Assembly (NCBI GenBank): GCA_963666995.1
Contig: OY762941.1
Span: 3,844,001-3,908,000 of the forward strand
Source: Syntrophobacter sp963666995
Lineage (GTDB): Bacteria; Desulfobacterota; Syntrophobacteria; Syntrophobacterales; Syntrophobacteraceae
Direction: 5' to 3'
Length of the DNA: 64,000 nucleotides
The stretch's first letter is position 1; each line of letters begins with the position of its first letter. The notes beneath the pieces were generated by a model. It was not told the origin of the DNA, did no database searches, and saw only the letters and a list, made by a program, of their open reading frames with translations. Below, in pieces: positions 63,105-64,000 of this stretch. The position numbers and the translations under genes are program-made.

Positions 63105-64000
63105 TTATTGTACTTCCTGAGATTTTCGCTTTTGTCCTTGCTGAGACTGCTGGCGTTTTTGTTGCTGCTGCTGTTGCCGTTGCTGCTGAACCTGTTGCTT
63201 CTGCTGCTGTTGTTGCTGCCTCTGCTGCTGGACCTGCTGCCGTTGAGACTGCTGTTTTTCCCGTTGCTGCTGTTGCCGTTGCTGTTGAACCTGCTGCTTC
63301 TGTTGCTGCTGTTGTTGCCTCTGCTGCTGGACCTGCTGCCGCTGAGACTGCTGTTTTTCCCGTTGCTGCTGCTGTCGCTGCTGCTGAACCTGCTGCCTCT
63401 GTTGCTGCTGTTGTTGCCGTTGCTGCTGGATCTGCTGCCTTTGGTTCTGTTTCTCCATTTGCTGTTGTTTCTGGTTCTGCTGCTGCTGTTTTCGCTGTTC
63501 CATCTGTTGCTGCCGCTGGCTCTGCTGCTTTTCACGTTGCTGCTGCTGTCTTTGGTTCTGTTTCTCCATTTGCTGTTGTTTCTGGTTTTGCTGCTGCTGT
63601 TTTCGCTGTTCCATCTGCTGCTGCCGCGGAGACTGCTGCTGTTGTCTCTTCTCCTGCTGCAACTGCTGCCGCTGCTCTCGTGCCGAGGGCTGGCCCTGCA
63701 CCTGGCCGGTTCCGCGGGGAGACTTGATCCCGCCCTTGCCCTGTTCGCCGCGCTGCCCCTGAGTCCCGCGATTTCCGGTTTGGACTTCACGAGGCTGTCG
63801 CTCGTTCTTCTTTAGTCCCATCTTTTGGGAGGCAATCTCTTTCCTCGGTTTGTTGACATCGCCGGCAGGGACAATTTTATTGGTAATCGACGGGTTCTTA
63901 ATCCTGGCGCCCTTCGCAAGCTGTCCCTCTTTGACGCCGGATACCCGTCGTTCGATTCCCGACGCATTGACATTCCTGGTCTGGCCGGCGATTCTCCGGT
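63105..64000 (-). CDS. C-terminal part of a second FecR/DUF6600-type protein with a glutamine-rich tail
   Basis: The frame is open from base 64000 (5' end outside the window) to a TAA at 63105. The first visible residues (RIAGQTRNVNASGIERRVSG, then VKEGQLAKGARIKNPSITNK and IVPAGDVNKP) align with the linker of the protein at 45495-47819 (VAGTKQGSLAKQAAVQPP, KITNKIVPADQVNRP). After EVQTGNRGTQGQRGEQGK the tail is about 190 residues of Q with R, K, E and M, built from QRQQVQQQRQQQQ and MEKQNQRQQQ-type repeats. The two paralogues share the linker but have different repeat tails. The role of the tails is unknown; the poly-Q stretch is very unusual in bacteria. Confidence 0.85.
   Translation of the reverse strand, partial: RRIAGQTRNVNASGIERRVSGVKEGQLAKGARIKNPSITNKIVPAGDVNKPRKEIASQKMGLKKNERQPREVQTGNRGTQGQRGEQGKGGIKSPRGTGQVQGQPSAREQRQQLQQEKRQQQQSPRQQQMEQRKQQQQNQKQQQMEKQNQRQQQQREKQQSQRQQQMEQRKQQQQNQKQQQMEKQNQRQQIQQQRQQQQQQRQQVQQQRQQQQREKQQSQRQQVQQQRQQQQQQKQQVQQQRQQQQREKQQSQRQQVQQQRQQQQQQKQQVQQQRQQQQQQKRQQSQQGQKRKSQEVQ
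63140..63660 (-). repeat. Glutamine-codon-rich coding repeat
   Basis: CTGCTGTTG-type repeats on the plus strand encode Q runs on the minus strand. Units such as CAACAGCGGCAGCAGCAG appear several times with small variations. Reading the plus strand gives only leucine or alanine runs, which are artefacts. Confidence 0.9.

Noticed and set aside
62960..63815. Plus-strand alanine/valine- and leucine-rich frames
   Set aside because: They arise from reading the glutamine-codon repeat of the minus-strand gene in other frames.

Overview
The window is 64 kb of a GC-rich bacterial chromosome. Gene content points to a strictly anaerobic, Gram-negative deltaproteobacterium, possibly of the Syntrophobacter type. 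The clues are a ferredoxin-fused electron-transfer flavoprotein with an acyl-CoA dehydrogenase inside a lipid/riboflavin operon, NapH-like polyferredoxins, Tat-exported redox proteins, an outer-membrane porin, and the fused ribBA gene. The taxon is an inference; no rRNA or tRNA gene is present to fix it.

Layout. 1-4.5 kb: a DHH/CBS-domain protein cut by the window edge (with a complete start) and an orphan PAS sensor kinase. 4.5-9.4 kb: an accessory island with a group II intron remnant (maturase fragment plus domain V), a decayed IS3-type insertion sequence, a lower-GC unrecognised gene with a PD-(D/E)XK-like nuclease core, and a REP-associated tyrosine transposase flanked by its palindromes. 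9.4-17.6 kb: a flavodoxin-like protein, the two halves of a heterodimeric ABC exporter, a DUF554 protein, a Ste24-type protease, a rubredoxin-like protein and a small unknown. 17.9-19.6 kb: an isolated flhG-fliA pair. 20.4-34.2 kb: a long, nearly unidirectional minus-strand housekeeping block which, read in transcription order, is yceD, rpmF, plsX, acyl-CoA dehydrogenase, etfB, etfA, fabG, fabF, rpiB, glyA, ribD, ribE, ribBA, ribH, nusB. The acyl-CoA dehydrogenase/ETF genes occupy the place where fabH-fabD normally lie, and acpP is missing. 34.3-45.2 kb: a lipoprotein, gltX, a DUF1828 protein, a porin-like protein, lepA-hemW, a sulfotransferase and a flippase-like membrane protein. 45.5-47.8 kb and 63.1-64 kb: two paralogous exported FecR/DUF6600-type proteins with different low-complexity repeat tails. 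48-62.8 kb: a cyclophilin, an HD-domain protein, a cyclopropane-fatty-acid-synthase-like enzyme, a membrane spermidine-synthase-like protein, a redox cluster (DUF6599, DUF362, a NapH/NapG-like fusion, a Tat aldo-keto reductase), a DUF1786 protein, an SplB-like radical SAM protein and an M28 peptidase.

The spaces between genes are unusually rich in short dispersed repeats. I can separate four families by eye: REP palindromes (six copies) that match those flanking the tyrosine transposase; a ~186 bp element with 12 bp inverted ends CTGTTGCCCAAA (six copies); a ~190 bp MITE-like element with ends AGGGCTTGTCCGTAAA (two copies, each ending at the stop codon of a minus-strand gene); and CCCCTCCC-rich segments (two copies).

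How the genes work together. The minus-strand block joins phospholipid/fatty acid initiation (PlsX, FabG, FabF) with one-carbon metabolism (GlyA) and flavin synthesis (RibD/E/BA/H). The embedded dehydrogenase and EtfAB are flavoproteins that would draw on the FAD made from that riboflavin. The 53.7-59 kb cluster looks like a periplasm-facing electron-transfer module. No CRISPR array, prophage or complete conjugative system is visible.
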